Assembly (NCBI GenBank): GCA_025345505.1
Contig: JANVCC010000056.1
Coordinates: 496,001-560,000 of the forward strand
Direction of reading: 5' to 3'
Source: Todiramphus chloris collaris
Taxonomy: Eukaryota; Chordata; Aves; Coraciiformes; Alcedinidae
Length of the DNA: 64,000 bases
Positions 23,101-38,100 of the stretch are shown here, piece by piece. Within the stretch, counting starts at the first letter, position 1, and each line of letters opens with the position of its first letter. The notes below the pieces were generated by a model. That model was not told where the DNA came from, made no database searches, and saw only the letters and a list, made by a program, of their open reading frames with translations. The translations under genes and the position numbers were made by a program.

Positions 23101-26100
23101 TAAGCCTCATTGTACCTATCAGTTTGGTCAGCTCCAAAGCCTAATGTGGTCCAGCTTCTTGTCATATGTTTGTTTTCAGATACAGGAAACTCTGCTGCCC
23201 TTCATGCTTGGAAGTTCTTCATAAAGATGTACAAAACCTCATCATCCACCCTCAAAAGCTGATGGCAGCATTACACATAAGGTGCTGAGCACAGCACTGA
23301 GAAAATGAGAATTTTTTTTTTTGTCTCATGTACCTGAAGTATAAGGGTTGTTGCTGTTCATTATTATATAGGACTGAATGCAGTGAGACCAGGGTCCTTG
23401 ATTAGTGCTGGAAGGTAGTGTAGTAATTCTGCTATTAGTAAATCAGTCCATCTCTAGGTTGATGAAAACTGGAAAAATGAAAATGGAAGTTAAGTTTCCC
23501 AAATAATAGTAAGTGTGCTTTATTTCCTACCTGTGTGTTTTCCTCATATTTATTCTTCTTCCATTCAAGTCATAATTAATATTATTCAGAAGTATATTTA
23601 GTCTTAATTACTACCTATAAATGAGAAAATACTATGTGTAATTAACAGTGGGATAGCTTTGATGCAAAGTAACTTCTGTAGATACTTCCATTTTTGTTAG
23701 CTTATTTTTCCTTACATATTGAATTGGTTTGTTTGTATGTTTTGTTGTGTTGTTTGGTTTTTTTATCATTCCTTTAAGTTCATGATAATTTTACTTCTGT
23801 AGCTATAGGTAATGTATTAGATTTTTATTCTAAAAAATGTACATTAAAAGGCTAGCTGGTTTTGAGCTATGCACTGGTTTTTGGAACTGGACTCTTCATA
23901 GCCTTACTGTGATGGCGGGGTCAGAGGAAGTTGACTTAAATTTTAGGACTTAGATGAACTTAAAAGAAGTCTGTGAGCTACTTTGATCACTAAGAGTTAT
24001 GGATATAATGGGAAGACCTGGGACAAACAAAGTTTATGTTTTTAAGTCAAAGTATAACAGCACTTTTCATATGGCTTGTTTGGCTTTTGAGTGTTTATTA
24101 AATGGTCTACACCATTGAACTTCACAACAGCATCATTCTTAAGACAGACTCATTTAAAATGTACTTTTTACCAGATCACAGGTGGTACAGAAAACTGCTG
24201 TGAAAAAAAATTCATAAGTAGCTTGGATAAAGGCATCTGAGAAACCTTAGGGGAGATACGGGTTAAACAAAATGTTTTAACTTAGTCTTTCTGCTTTTAT
24301 CTCCCAGTGTCCTGATTCCATAGCTTTGATGCAATGTTTTTGTTAACTTACTTAGCTCCCATACTAAATCTTTGCTTTGATGATAACATACTGTCATACT
24401 TTTGTTCAGGTTAACTGCACGTCTTAAGAGAGGCTCTGTGTTAAGAGCAAAGTCATGCACTTGGTGTTTCTTGGGGTGTTAGCGTCCTAGAAAGTCTGAG
24501 AACTTGCTGGAAACATTACTTGTAGCCAACTGTGTCAAATGTAATCTATGATACACAAAGTAGTGTCATGAAATCCAGGGTAATTTATGAATTCATATCT
24601 TGGCAGGAGAATGTGTCCCTTGCTGATATTTTGTCACTGCGGGATAGCTGTCTTACAGAGCAAGATATTTGGGCAATTTGCCTGGAGTGTTGCCGTTCTC
24701 TGAAGAGCATTGCCCATTCTGCAATCTTCCAGACACTCTGCATCACTCCTGACACTCTGGCTTTTAACACCAATGGCAATGTATGCTTCATGGAACAGCT
24801 CAGTGGTAAGTATTTGTGTTTCAAGGCTAGTTTTTTAGAGCTATGGAAACTCATAGTGAGAGACTCTAGTAAAGAACTGTATTTTAATTACAAGTCTTAA
24901 GAACATAATACAGAAAACAAACTGGTTTAGGAATGTGTGAGTACAGGTCTGTATGAAACTACATGCTCAATTTTATGATTGGTGAACAAAGGCTTTTATG
25001 AGTTTTCTTACAAGTTTCTTCTTTTTTAGACATAATCCAGGGGAATGTAATGAATCTCCATTTTTAAACACTGTAGCTTATGTATTTGTATATCTGTGTG
25101 CACAGGCCTTTACCTATGTAAAGCACGTTCTTGATCTCTTCCACTTTTTCTCACTTCATGAATATGTTCTATTTCTAGAGAAATCTGTCATTCAATGTAT
25201 CTTGATGATTGTGGCCATAGACAATGGGGCAATTCTAGTACATATTCACAGTTAGAAAGGAAAGCGCTCTCTTGAATAAAGGATTATTATGTTTTTTAAA
25301 GTCATGATTTTTAGACTCTGCAAGTGTGGTGACTGACTGAGAAATGAATTTTAATGAGCTAAAAACCAGTATGTAGTAGCCATGTAAGATCTTCAGGTAT
25401 TGTAGCAGATGAATGGGGGGGATGCTTAACTTAAAATGACTTCTGATTTCAGCAGACAGATGAAAAAGCACGTGATTGTTGCTATTCGCTTTTCAAATGA
25501 CCCATCTCAAGAGTCTCTTAAGCCTGTCAGGGATATTACAAAACAAAAAACCACAGCTCTTATTCTATAATTTTAAATATAATTTTAAAATTATAACAGC
25601 GTGTAACTAGAAGAACCATTCTAGTCCATATCCACGCTGCTCAGGGTTTTGTAATTTTTTCTTTAATCTAATCTGTTTTGAATTCTGTCAGAATAAGTAT
25701 TTATTCTTTTAGTCAATCTAGATCACAATATTTAGAAAAAAAATGAGGTAAGGTAATGGCAACAAATTGATATTTGTTGCCTTCTTTAGAATTAAAGATA
25801 GTCTTTCAAATATGCATGTAACATCATAATGTAATTAATAAAGATTAAAATATATCTTTAACTGTGATGGTTTTGTGCTTAAATTTCTCAAATGAGTCAA
25901 CTTTTAGTTCCGTGTTGAATAGGGTAATGTGAAATCAGTTTTCTTTATTTCAAGGAGCTTGTCATAACTTGAAATTAAAAAAAAAAGACACCCCAGTCTT
26001 TGTATTCATAAGAGTATGTGAAAGACTTGTTGAAGAGAATAAATCTAATTAATGAAAAATGCCCCTCAACTAAGATCTTTGCTTGCAGCTAGGAAAGAAA

Positions 26101-29100
26101 AAAAAAATCAATTTCTTCTTAAATGTGTTAGTCTAATTGAATAGCTGGCAAACAATTGATCCATGAATTTACGGTATTCAAGTTCTTAAAATGTGGGATA
26201 ACAAATTCCCGTGCAAAGCAAATGTACAGAGATTTTGTTCCCAAAAGTTACATTAGCCTCTGAGGAAGAAACTTTGTTAGCTCTCTTGGGGAGGTTGTCC
26301 TTTTTTGTATCCCTGTATTTATTGCATATGGATCCTTTCTTCCAGAAGAAAATTGTAACCTCTGGATTTGCAGAGAAAATGAACAGCCTGTCGCCTCTGC
26401 TTTAGCAGCAAGTTCTGCTTCCTGCAAGTTCTGTGGTGCTAAAGTGACAAACATTCAATAGGATGTTCTGCCAAGGGCTGCAATATCATTGTGTCTCTTC
26501 AAATCAGACAAATCTCCATTGTAATATATTTTAATATATTGAAAGAATACAGTGAGCTTTATCAGTGAAAAAATTTACATGCTTGTACAGCCTTTAAAGT
26601 GTTCTATTGAAAGAAAAAGGGAGTGGGGAGATGAAAAGAAGGAGCTGTAATCTGGGGGTGCAGGAGACAAGTAACAAAACATCTGTCCAGTAGTTCTCTT
26701 CCTCTTTTCCCACACCCTGACAAATATCCAAGGGAAAAAAAATGGGGGGAATGCATAATTAGTTGTGTACCCCTCTTATCAGTGGCAAAGTAGAATCAGG
26801 AACATCATAAGAATCTGTGTATCAGTCAGCGGCATCTGCATAGTCATCCATGCCAGATAGATGAGATATATGAATATGTAAACAAAAAAAAGTCCCTTCT
26901 ACCATATAGCTGAGTTTAGTATCTTCACAATAAAAGAGCTTTTCACTTCACTTCTAAAACAGAGGCACAGAAGTGCTATTAAAGATAAAGGTATGATGAG
27001 CATGCCATGCCTGTGAGCATACTTCCCCCCCCCTCCCCTTTTGTTGAGAAGGGAAACTTCAAATCTTTACTTGTAAGTGATCTTAATCGTACATTGTCTT
27101 AACAAAAGGACAGACTAGGTGACCTGAATATGTATGTGAAGAGCAGGTCTATAGTCAGGCACTTTTTGTAATCCCCTGGTGTTCTTTATTTGGTTCATAT
27201 GACATCAGTACAGTGTGATACTATGTGCTTGGATGCAGCAGCAGCATCAGTCTCTCTAAAGATGGAAAGCAGAAAGGAACATTTCTTGATTGGCTGCTGC
27301 AGTAGCTCAGTTCTCTAAGCTAAGCAGCACATGGGTGGGGAATATGCTTCCTCAACTCTTTTATCATAATTAAATGAAGCAGAAACGTCAAGTTTCTAAG
27401 CTGGCCTGTAGATGAGGAGGCAGTTAGTTTTTCAGGTTGGTTTTGCTGCTTGAACCCTTATCACCCAGGTCTGCAGTGGAAATGTCCCTTTAATGAAATC
27501 AAACTTGCAACCCACAGCTGAGCTACACCAGCTTAGGTGATAACTTGGTCGAACCATACATGTCTGAAGGCAAAGAGTGGTTAGGCATGGTATTTCTTTG
27601 GGGATGTTTTGTCTGTTTTGTTAGTAGGAAAAGCAGGTATCTTCTTGCAGAAAGTTTGAATGTAGCACTTTACTTACAGTACTAGAAACATGGATAACAG
27701 CTTCTTTGTGCATCAGATATGAGTAAACTGAAATAGACTTGTATACATAGTTTATTTTGTATCAGATATGAGTGTATCATCAAATTGATTTGGGTTTTCT
27801 AAGCAGGAAAGACTGCTACTTTTTTTTAATCTGACACCTTTCCTTTTCCTTTCCAAGATGATCCAGAGGGTGCCTTTGTTCCACCAGAATTTGATATCAC
27901 CGGTAACACTTTTGAGGCAAGTTCATAAACTTATTTGTAAAACAGAGGTGAGGTTTAATCATTTTAGTACTTCTAACAGTACCAAAAGCTCAGCGTTCTG
28001 AATGTATAATTTTAACATATTTAATGATTGTGAATAGTAAATTGTTTCCTTTACTTCCCCAAAACATATCTACACTTAAAATGTTATATTAATTTTCTGT
28101 ATAAACATTTGTTCACTAACTGTTAAAATGAGAGAGTCTATTTTGGCTGAATAGTGTGTTGTCCTAAACCACAGCTGGTCTATATTATGTTCACTGGTAT
28201 CCTTCACTGGTTACACTTGCTTGTCTGGGGACTAGCCATGAACTTTTATGACTATATATAAAATTTATTTGCCATCCTTTTCAATAAAATAATTCATGGA
28301 AGGGTAATCAGCAATTTTATCTTTGATTTAATGAAGAAACAAATGCCTATCTGTTGCTTTGCAATGCACAAATGCTCTACGTTGTTAAATGAAATTAGAT
28401 TTAAATTGTTTATACTAATTCATTAGCCTCCCAAGTCAACCATCTCATTGCATGCTGCAGGAGTGCTTGCTTGCTTAATATCCTTCATTTTTTTAATGCT
28501 GTTTTGGTTTTTTTCTGGCATGTATTCTGTTCAAGGTAAAAAAAATTATTTCTTTATAGTTCAATACAAATGCATTTTTACTTTTTGTAGTCATAGCCTT
28601 CATAGTCATGTTTATAGTTCTCTATATTTTGGAGCGTGGGGTGAAAGATAAGTGAACCTTTGAATGGGTGTAATACTACAAGAAAGGTGAGAATGATAAG
28701 GCAGGAAGGTTAATAATACAGAATACTGTCTTTGAAGGTTAGAGTTGCAACATTTCTCCCTGTTACTATGCTTTGTTAATGTACTTATATGGGCTAGCAG
28801 AGCTTTATTTATTTGGTACTTGTTCTTCCCCTCCCTCAGGATGGTTTTTTGTGTCTTTATATGGGGACAGGGAGCCAGTGCAGGTGAGGTGTGGTTAGGA
28901 GGTGACCAGTATTGCATGTAAACTTGGCAATTATAGTAGTCTTTATATTCAGATGTGGTTGAGGAAAGCAAATCCCAGAGTCACCCAAAAGTTACTTTTT
29001 TCTTTCTTTTTGTTGTGCTTCTGAAGCTGAACTTAAGATTTTATTCTCCAGGGGTCCCTTCTAACCTTTACCATTCTGATTTTACATAAATGTTCTCTAT

Positions 29101-32100
29101 ACCTTACCTATTAAAAAGCCTCCAAGACTTGACACAGAAACACAAGATTTGTGAAATTATTTGTTTCTCTGACAAACTTGCATGTCCCCCCACCCCGTTA
29201 TCCCCTTCACTCATATAGCAAATAGATACACTGAAAGAGGTTTGAAGACCAAGGGGATAGGACAAGGTGAAATGGGGATTTGGGGACACTGGGAACATGA
29301 AGTGACCTGAAATTTTAGTACTGATATATAAGGTCATTGTATCACTCTTGGGTAAAACTTGCCTGTGTACAGTTTTATTATTTAACTTCTTTTGGCAGTA
29401 CTTGGAAGCCTGTTAAGCTCCAGTGAGCTGCGATACCAAGAACACCTCAAACAATTATATGGTCAGTGACATCTGTTTCAGTCAGGAGTGGCTCTGAACA
29501 TTGACCATTTACTTTTTTGCAAAGGTTAATGAAGATACGTGAAGGTACGCATTTGTGTGGAAGGAAGTCAATGTGCTTGGTCTTGTCTATTGTGGAGTAA
29601 GGGCTGGATGCACTCATTTCTGTTCATTGCTCCAATTTCTTTATCTAGCAAGGTGGGGAGCTTTACAAGGCTGGGAGGCCAGTACTACAACAGTGTCCTA
29701 TTGCCTCGGCTGTTTCTCATTGACCATCCTAGGACAATGCACAAGACTGAAATGCTAGGGCTTTCCCCTTCGTTGAGGCAGAGCTGTTTTGTTTTACTGT
29801 GGGATTTGTGCACTTAGACATCTTGTTAGACATCTATGGGATTCTGAGTATTTTTGTAACTTTCAAAGCTTTACCTCTTAATGCTTGTAGAGCTGGGCAG
29901 AATTTTAAGTACTTTAGTACCACACCAAATTCTGCCATGGATTCCACTCTGACCATGGCTTGCTTATGCTTTTGCAGTTTTTAAGACCTATGTCTTAGAA
30001 ATCCCTTGTAACAAGTACATAAGGATTTTTAGTATTGTAACCTTTCCAAGCTAGCTGTCTCCTTCTTGGTGTACTGGAAGTTCTTCTCTTTTTCAAAGGT
30101 ATTGATACTTCTGTTTATCCCCTCACCCTTGGCTGTAACCTCCTACTATGTAATAGCAAAATAGCACCAGTTTATATACAACTCTCTGACGAAACCCTGA
30201 GCCCTTGTGCTTTCTCAGCATTGTAAGATTCTTTGTATTATACCAATATACTGCCCTTTCCATAGGGGTGTGAAATCTTGTGTGTTATTACTTACTGCTT
30301 GCTTGGTAATGACCTTACTTAGTTGTTCTTTGTTGAAGGAGTGTTTTTGCAGCTGCTTAGTATGCTTTGTTGAGAACAACAGAAAGTAGTGTTTGTATTG
30401 AAACTCTCCAATTTCAATACAAAGAAAAAAAATAGTATTGGAACTGAGATGATTATGTTCAGAATGATCTTTAATAGCTGTTACTCTGGTGTCAAAGCTC
30501 TGTTGATTTAAAATACTTACGTCAGCCAGAGGTTTCACTTGATTTGAGCATGACCTATTTTGTGGCTTCTAAAATGGAAGCACACAATGAGGTTTGTATA
30601 GCTACTGGATGACTTCTTCCTCTTTAAACTCTTTTTAAAAAAAAAAAAAATATTCCCTCAAATAAAGCTACAGTTACTTCAACAAGAGATGTTTTGTCTC
30701 CTGCTCAGTGAATTACTGATCCAGACCTCTAATGGAATTGCGACTCCCGTCTAATTAGTTACTAAACATAGCTGACACTCACAAGCACACAAGGGTAATA
30801 GACACAGGAAACAAATTGAAATGAGTTATTGTCCTGATGTCTGAAACAACACTATGAAAAATTTCAGTTTCTAGTTGTAATTTCACATAGCAAGAGATAT
30901 AAAGCTTTGTCCAAATGATTGTGCACAGGGCTGAAAATTAATTGATTTCACATGGTCTGGTTTAGACTTGTCCCTTATGTCCTCACTTGCTGTCCATTTG
31001 TAAAATAAGGATAAGAATACCAACTTCAGTTACTCTTGAGAGTAGGAAGTTAAAACTAGCCCATCAGGGAGTTGTCAGCTTCAGTGTTGGATGTAGAATA
31101 GATTTTATTTTTGAGAGAGAAATATGTTAAGGAAGTAACTGTGAAAGGGGCTTTTGGTGCCAACAGTGAGTGTGGCTGAGCTTTCGGACTGGTGACTTTT
31201 TAGTGCTGCCACAGTTCCAGCCTGTGGGGTTGGAGGAAGGATTGTAGTTTGTGAGGATCTCAAGACCTTGAAATGACTGTATTGGTAAGTGATTGGAGTA
31301 GCATTTAATAGCATACAGTCTGTTATGTCGTCCTCCTCCTCCTGGTGTGAGTGTTGTCATGGTGCAGGGGCAAAAGAGGCAGACAAACAAGTACTGTTAG
31401 TTTCTAGGACAGCATTGGACTAAAATAAAGAACCTCCTGGATATCTGTTCATGTAAATCTTTTTCCCCCTCTAACTTTGCCATCTCCTTACAGAGTTCTG
31501 TTACTATTGTGCCCTAGTAACTGCAACTAGGTAAGGGTTGGTGCTACCAAGAAAGAGGGGAAACAGGAAAGAAACTAAATTGAGAGTTGATCCACACTGT
31601 AACTCCAAAGAAAATGTGAATTTCTATACGGTACCTTGATTATAACTTTCACTTTTTTTCTTAATGCATATACAGTTATGTGATATGGCTGTGTTCAGTA
31701 AAAGCTTTCTGATGACTGAAGCTATTACTAGCCTGCACTGATGGAAAGATCTTGTTTTCTGTTTCTCATCTAAGCTGAAAGTTGTGTCTGTATTTGCTAT
31801 TGCAAATACTGGCTATTTTTTTTTCTGTTCTCATTGACTCTTAAGTTAGAAGGCAGTTAGAAACATCTTGAGTACAAAGGCTAGCCTCTAATTTTGTAAG
31901 TTTTACTAGTGAATGTGAACTTTTCTGTTCTAGAAAAACATGCAGACTGAGTTCCAAAAATACATATTTGAGGCTTCTTTTAAAAATTGCCTATTCCACA
32001 ATATATTGGGCTTACCAAACAATTCACCTTCAGTATAAACTAATACAGTGTCCTGATTCCTCCTCTAAATAAGTTCTTTAACCTTTTCCTAGGCAAAACA

Positions 32101-35100
32101 GTTCCTTTTTCATTTTCTTGCCCTGGGCAGGACAGTGCTAGACTTGGTGAAATTTGACCAATGGGAGACACAACAGGAATAGTTAAATATTGGTGAATTC
32201 ATTAATAGCCTTATTTCTATCACTACAATACAAGTTTGCCTCAGGTTAAAATATTGTCTGTCTCAAACAGCTATTTGTCTGCATCACAAAATGGCCATTG
32301 AGTCTAACACAGAGCTTCATTGATGTAGAACCCCACATTTCTAAGATACGAGCTTTCAGTGAGATGAAGGACCCATGTCTGCCATGTGTGAACTTGTATT
32401 TATAATCTTTTAATAATGTGGCTATTCAATTTTGCTTGTTCTAGTGACCCTCTGTAACAGAAATCATTGAATTTTCAGTCTAGTCTGCCTATTTTAATTT
32501 TTTTAGATGTCTAAAGCAGACTGGATAATGCTTCTATTTAGTGACTTCTACCATTATTTAGAGGTAATAAACTGCAGTAGTTCAGAAACCTCAGTATGCA
32601 GCAGGATTAAAATCTTTCACGAATTAAAACCTCAAAGTGATACAGAGTTAATTGAAGGGAAGGGGGAAATATGGGATAAAGAATAGGAAGACAGGGAAGC
32701 TCACACTTCCGTCTCTTTCTCATCTGGAGCTTGTTCTTGCTTTTTGCTATCATGGCAGGAGTCAGGTATGCTGATCTCTCACCTGGGAGAGAATCGGAAC
32801 CAGAAGGGCTGAACACTGCCTGTCTCTTTGCTGGAGTGTGACAGCTGTCGGCTTGCAGTTCCCAATGGGTTATAGTTGATTTATATTATAAAAAAGAAGT
32901 CCAAGTGCTTCAATAACCTTAAAAATAAACTGTTCTACACAAAGTGGTATAACTAGTGCAAGTAGAAAAGACAAGCTGAGATGTTTGGGTTGGTTTGTTT
33001 GGTTTTTTGTTGTGTTTTTAAAACCTAAATAGCTAAGATTCATATGGCTTATTGATATACAGCATATACACTTTATATGCATATAAATACATAGGTTGAA
33101 ATGCCAGATGAAACAAACTGTTCTAGGGAATGTGTTGGTCCTACTGAAGAAAACTGAGCTGATAGTTTGGTACTGCAGTATTTCTCAATAGCTGATCATT
33201 ACTGAGGTAGTGCTCAGGTCTCAGCTGTTGGTCTTTCTCTAAATATGAAAGCCTTCATTTCTTCCAAATCAAAACAGCAGAAGGTATAAAGGAAGTCTTG
33301 CCTTTGCTACTTCCCTGGTCTTTTGAAGTGGTAGCTTTGAATGCTGTGAGATTATCTCTACTGTTCTATTCTTTCCTTAGCTCTTGGTGCAGGAGGAAAA
33401 AAAAGAACAACTTTTTACGTGTTTTCCTAGAGGAATTTTTGGGTTTTATCTGATGGAGGGAAATAAGTCTTTTGAAACACCTCGTGCCTTTTTTCTTGAG
33501 TTCAGTTTCCTTTAATTTCATGTAGCCTCCTCTTGAGACTAATTCTAACAGCAGCAAGGCTTGTCATCAGCAAATGGTAACTTATCTCCTCTTGTAGTCT
33601 AAACTATTCTGAGTGTTATTTAAAGCCATCTTTTTCTTCAGTTACAAAAATAAATTACTTTTATTTGATTACCTCTGCCTCTACTGTGCTATAGAAAAGG
33701 AAATGGAATCTTCCTGCTCTTTCTTCTACATCATTGGCCCAGACTAAGATTCTATTCAGGAACTTAGTATTGAACAAGTATCACCCTTTAGTTGCTTTAT
33801 AGAGCACTAACCAAGGGAAAAATGAGGCCAATACGATTTTTTTTTTTTACAGTGGTCTTTTTTTGATGTACAGAATATCTTAAAGTTTATAATTTGATTA
33901 CCTCAAAAACTAAGCTTGTTGTTTAGTTTTTGAGTTTTCGAAGTTGTCATATTGGTCTTTTCTAGCTGGCTTTTTGAGCATATTGCCAGTATTTTTAAAG
34001 TTTTGCCTCTAATTTTGAAACACAACTTTTCATAGACTGACTTCTACTTGTATCAGGCATAGTCTGTCTCTTAGGAAGAAAAATGTCTTCAGAGAAAACA
34101 GGTAACCTGCTCAATGTAGCATTTCAGGTTTCTTTTTTACTTAGTTATTAGGTTCCTATATCTTAGCTTTAGTAATGCCACCTTATATGTTTTCCTTAAG
34201 ACTGAGGAGTATTATCCTCCGATGTACAAAAGCATTTTTCAAATCAATTTATTTGAGGATTTTAGTTTTGTGAGGGAAAGATTAGGAGTGGAAAGAAGAC
34301 TTGGTTTTCTGTCTTACAACAGTTAGTTCCTGTGGTAGTGAAGTTTACTCTTTCAGAAGCCTGAGGAGATGTTGGATAAATTGCATAGTTCTCATCATGA
34401 GCAAAAATCTAGGGAAAAGACAACAGATTTTCTCTTGTTATGCTTGTGCAGAGTCACAAAACTCTAGGCTCTTTAATGTTAAAGATGCACAGATGCTTTG
34501 GGTCAGTTGTTTATCTCCAGCCTCTTCAGCATAAACTCTTCTGATTATTACTGATACTTTCTCAGCTATGGATGAAGCTTTTTCTGTAGTCCTGGTAGAA
34601 TTATCTGTCACTTTCTGGTGCTACACATTCAAACTTATTTCTTCAGTGGACTCATCACCATACTGTCAGAACTTAATTTTCTGTGTCCCTCCTCACTTAT
34701 TTCTATCATTTACTCTTTAGAACATTCAAAAATGCTTTTGAAAGGTAAGCCTGAACCCTTCAAAGCAACATGAACACCTCAATTTATTCATTGTTGTTAC
34801 TTGATATCAAAAGATTTCTCTTTATTAATTGTATGTCTGTTTTACATGAGTATTCAGAAAAGATCTATGATCATTGCTAGACTATTCCAGGGAGCATAAA
34901 GTCTCCAGATCCAATGACAAACAATTGATTTGTACCATTTACATGAACTGAAAATAGAGACATTTCACCAGTGTATGAGAATGTTCATAAATATCTCCTT
35001 CATTTAGAAGGTTCAGGAACTGATTGGTTTAGAAATAGATGGCACAATGGTCAACTTCCTAAACCTCAAATAAAATTTTGAGACTATTTCAGTTTATACT

Positions 35101-38100
35101 GTGAATTAGGTGGTAATAGAGTTATCTTATTAGGTTGCTTGAGATTTAGTCACCAGAGCCTTCAGGATTATGACAAAAATGGTTGTTCCACACACATCAG
35201 TCTCATTAGTTACAGCATTTCAAAAAAATGCTTCAAACAACAGTTGAGAACATGACTTTGAAGCTAAGGATCTCTTTTCCCCTGGGAAATGCATTGCAAG
35301 GGACTTGATTTCTTAGATGACAACTCGGTGTAGGTTTTGTATAAACCTGTTTGTATATACATACTCCAGGACTCTTGAACTTTTGAACCCTTTCACCAAA
35401 TTTAAAAAACAAACCAAACAAAACCACCACTCCCCAAAAAAACCTCAAACCAACCAACCAAAAAATATCCCAACCAACCAACCCTCTCCTCCTTTCTCTT
35501 AATTGTAATGGCAAGAGATGTTGCATTTTTACTGAGGAATGCAGAGCTAATCAGTTTTTGAAGAAGCACTGAATGAAATGCAGGTGTTACACTTACCTTG
35601 TAAATTTTTTTTAATGGACTATATTCTTCAATTCCAGTCATGTTATATGTAAGTTCTATGCCTGAATAGGGAGAGAAGGAGCAAGGTGTACTCCTGCTGA
35701 AATCATTTTCCTATGAAACAAAGACAAAAAAAACCTATCCCACTCACTAACAAAAAAAATCCAAGTCCTTCCTGTTTACCCTCCTCTGTTTACATTCCTG
35801 ATACATACAATGAGAGCTACCTACTCGCTTGCTACTTGTTACCTACAGCTGTTCTGTGAGAACCAGTATTTTAAATGTGGTCTTAACAAGCTATTATGGA
35901 GTGGGAGAAGTTCAGAAATGGTTGGCCAGCTTTTTACATGGCAGCTCATCAAAGATTTTTTTAATGGGGGGGGGGGGAAATCTATGTAGATTACTTCAGA
36001 GTGAACTGACTGCTGTACCGCAACAAATATTTTGCATATCACGGGTTGTGATGCCATTGATTCATGGCATGGTTAAGGAGGTGAAATGCTATCTGAGTTT
36101 ATTGGCCTGTAGTGTTTTTAACTGGAAGTCTTGTACATCAGTTTTAGATCTCCAAAATGTAGAATAAGTATCCCGTAATACTGGATTGTGCAAATGCATG
36201 ACTGGCCTCAGAGTGACAGATACTACCAGTAAGCACCTCCTCTGAGATTTAAAAGAATATACTTAAAAAAAAAAAAACTTCAGTACCTACAAAAAAATCA
36301 TTATATTTGCCATGCAATGGAAAAAAAATCTTACACAGTTAGGAGAAGACAGTGTTATGTCTGCTAGCATACATATAACTGCTTCCCAGGTTTCCTTGTT
36401 TCTATGCCTACAGGGAATAAATTGTGTTAAAGTGCTAAATGAATTACCCATGGCAGGTAACTTAAGAGTAAGAGGTTAATGGCTGATAAATCATAAGGAG
36501 AGTTGTGACACATGAAACTTGGTTTCAAAGGGATTTTTTTTTTAAATCTCATTTTTCAAGAAGCTGTAAAGATAAACATGTGTAACTTTTGTTAGCTAAC
36601 CTCTGAGGTCTCCCGCAGTTTTATTGCAATATTCTTCCTTACCTATCATAGTTATGGTTCTGCAGTCCTGCAGGAGAGGAGTCAATGTGCTATTCATCCA
36701 TGTTGGGGTGCTGATCTTTGTCATTAAGGGAGCCTGAAAATGGAATGGAGGAGTAAGAACCCTGTTCTTAATTTGTCCTCATTCTCCAAACACAGGAGTA
36801 ATTTCATGCACACAGCATAGTTTAAATTTGGTTACACCTCTGTGCACATTGATATTCATGTGAGTTCTTAATATGGAATGTTTATAAAGATGGCTGCCAG
36901 TGGCTCAAGGCATATCTCAGTCTTACTACAGTAATTAAGGTAACATATGGTTGAAACTATATCGAGGTCCACTTGAAAAATGTTTATTTTCAGACTCCAC
37001 CCCACCCCCTCCCATCTGGGTGTAGCTCTGGATTGACAATATTGCTTTTCAAATTAATTACTGCTATAGATGGCAAGTTAATGTGTGGGCATAAGTCACA
37101 TGTGTTTCACATAGCCATATGGAAAGCCAAAACACATAACTGTTAAAAGAAAGTGTTTGCAGGTAGCATTGAGACTGCTGTAAACTTATTGAATGATGTT
37201 TTGGGGCGGTTTTTTTCCTAAACAAGTATGTGTCCTATATCAAGGAAGATTTAAAAAAAAAAAAATTTGTATATAGCAGCCTAAGGAGGTGATGAGAAGC
37301 AAATCAAAAAGTATACAAAAAGCTGACAAAAGCCAGAAGAATTAGCGTATTTTTTTCCAAATCTCTTAAAACACAGAAACGTTGCCCAAAGTCTGCAATG
37401 ATTGCAGACGAACAAGCTACCAAGGAGTTTTAGAGAAAGCCACAGAAGAAAACCTGTTCAATTTTTTTCATTTTGTAGGGCCTTCGGGAAGTTCTTGTGT
37501 TTCATCTTTTTTTTTTTTTTTTTGGTGGGGAATTATCAACAATTTGGCTCAAATAAGAGTTTCAGAATAGACTAGTGACCAAGTTGACAAAATCAGCAGT
37601 AAAATAAATTTCCAGGACCAGATGGTGAAACAGCATTCATAAAAGAAGTAATTACTTAGAGTAATATTCTTTAGCCTGGAAGAGAATGCCCTAAGGGAAA
37701 AATTATGCTAGAAATCTGTGAAGTATACCATGGTGGCAGCCATGGAGTGAGTATTTGCCAGCTCTGATAAATGGAGAAGTAGGTGGCAACAATGAAATGA
37801 ACCCAGGTACACTCAAACAAGAGGAACTCTGTTATGCAGTAAGCTATGGAAATTCTTGATGCAAGAGTTTGCATCCATGGATAAAGCTTAGACAAATTCA
37901 TGGAGATAAAACAGCTGTTGTGAACTATTACAGACAAGAAGCCCACAGCTACAAAACAATGAGATTAGAGTGAGGTACTAGGTGGAGTTCCATTTCAAAC
38001 TGAATAATATAGACATCACAAAAAACCAAAGCATAGTAAAATGTAGGGTCTAGGCAACATTCAGTCATAGTATGAAAAATGTGCTCTTGCTAAGTGCATT

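Larger units (their letters stand above)
20128..24606 (+). other. KNDC1 intron 1
   Basis: 4,479 nt, GT-AG, phase 0. It contains the 3' edge of the CpG island, a poly-A with A/C runs at 20639-20672, G/T-rich sequence near 20850-20901, a CR1 3' end near 22020-22095, a long pyrimidine tract at 22569-22614 and an AT dinucleotide repeat at 23015-23042. No further exon is supported. Confidence 0.85.

Noticed and set aside
27290..27560. tRNA-like promoter boxes (TAGCTCAG; GGGTTCAAGC on the minus strand)
   Set aside because: No cloverleaf can be drawn with proper stems and spacing, and there is no clear SINE family match. Possibly chance.
27921..27922. GT donor 4 nt downstream of the GC donor of exon 3
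   Set aside because: Using it would shift exon 4 out of frame and destroy the conserved AHIYSLG sequence.
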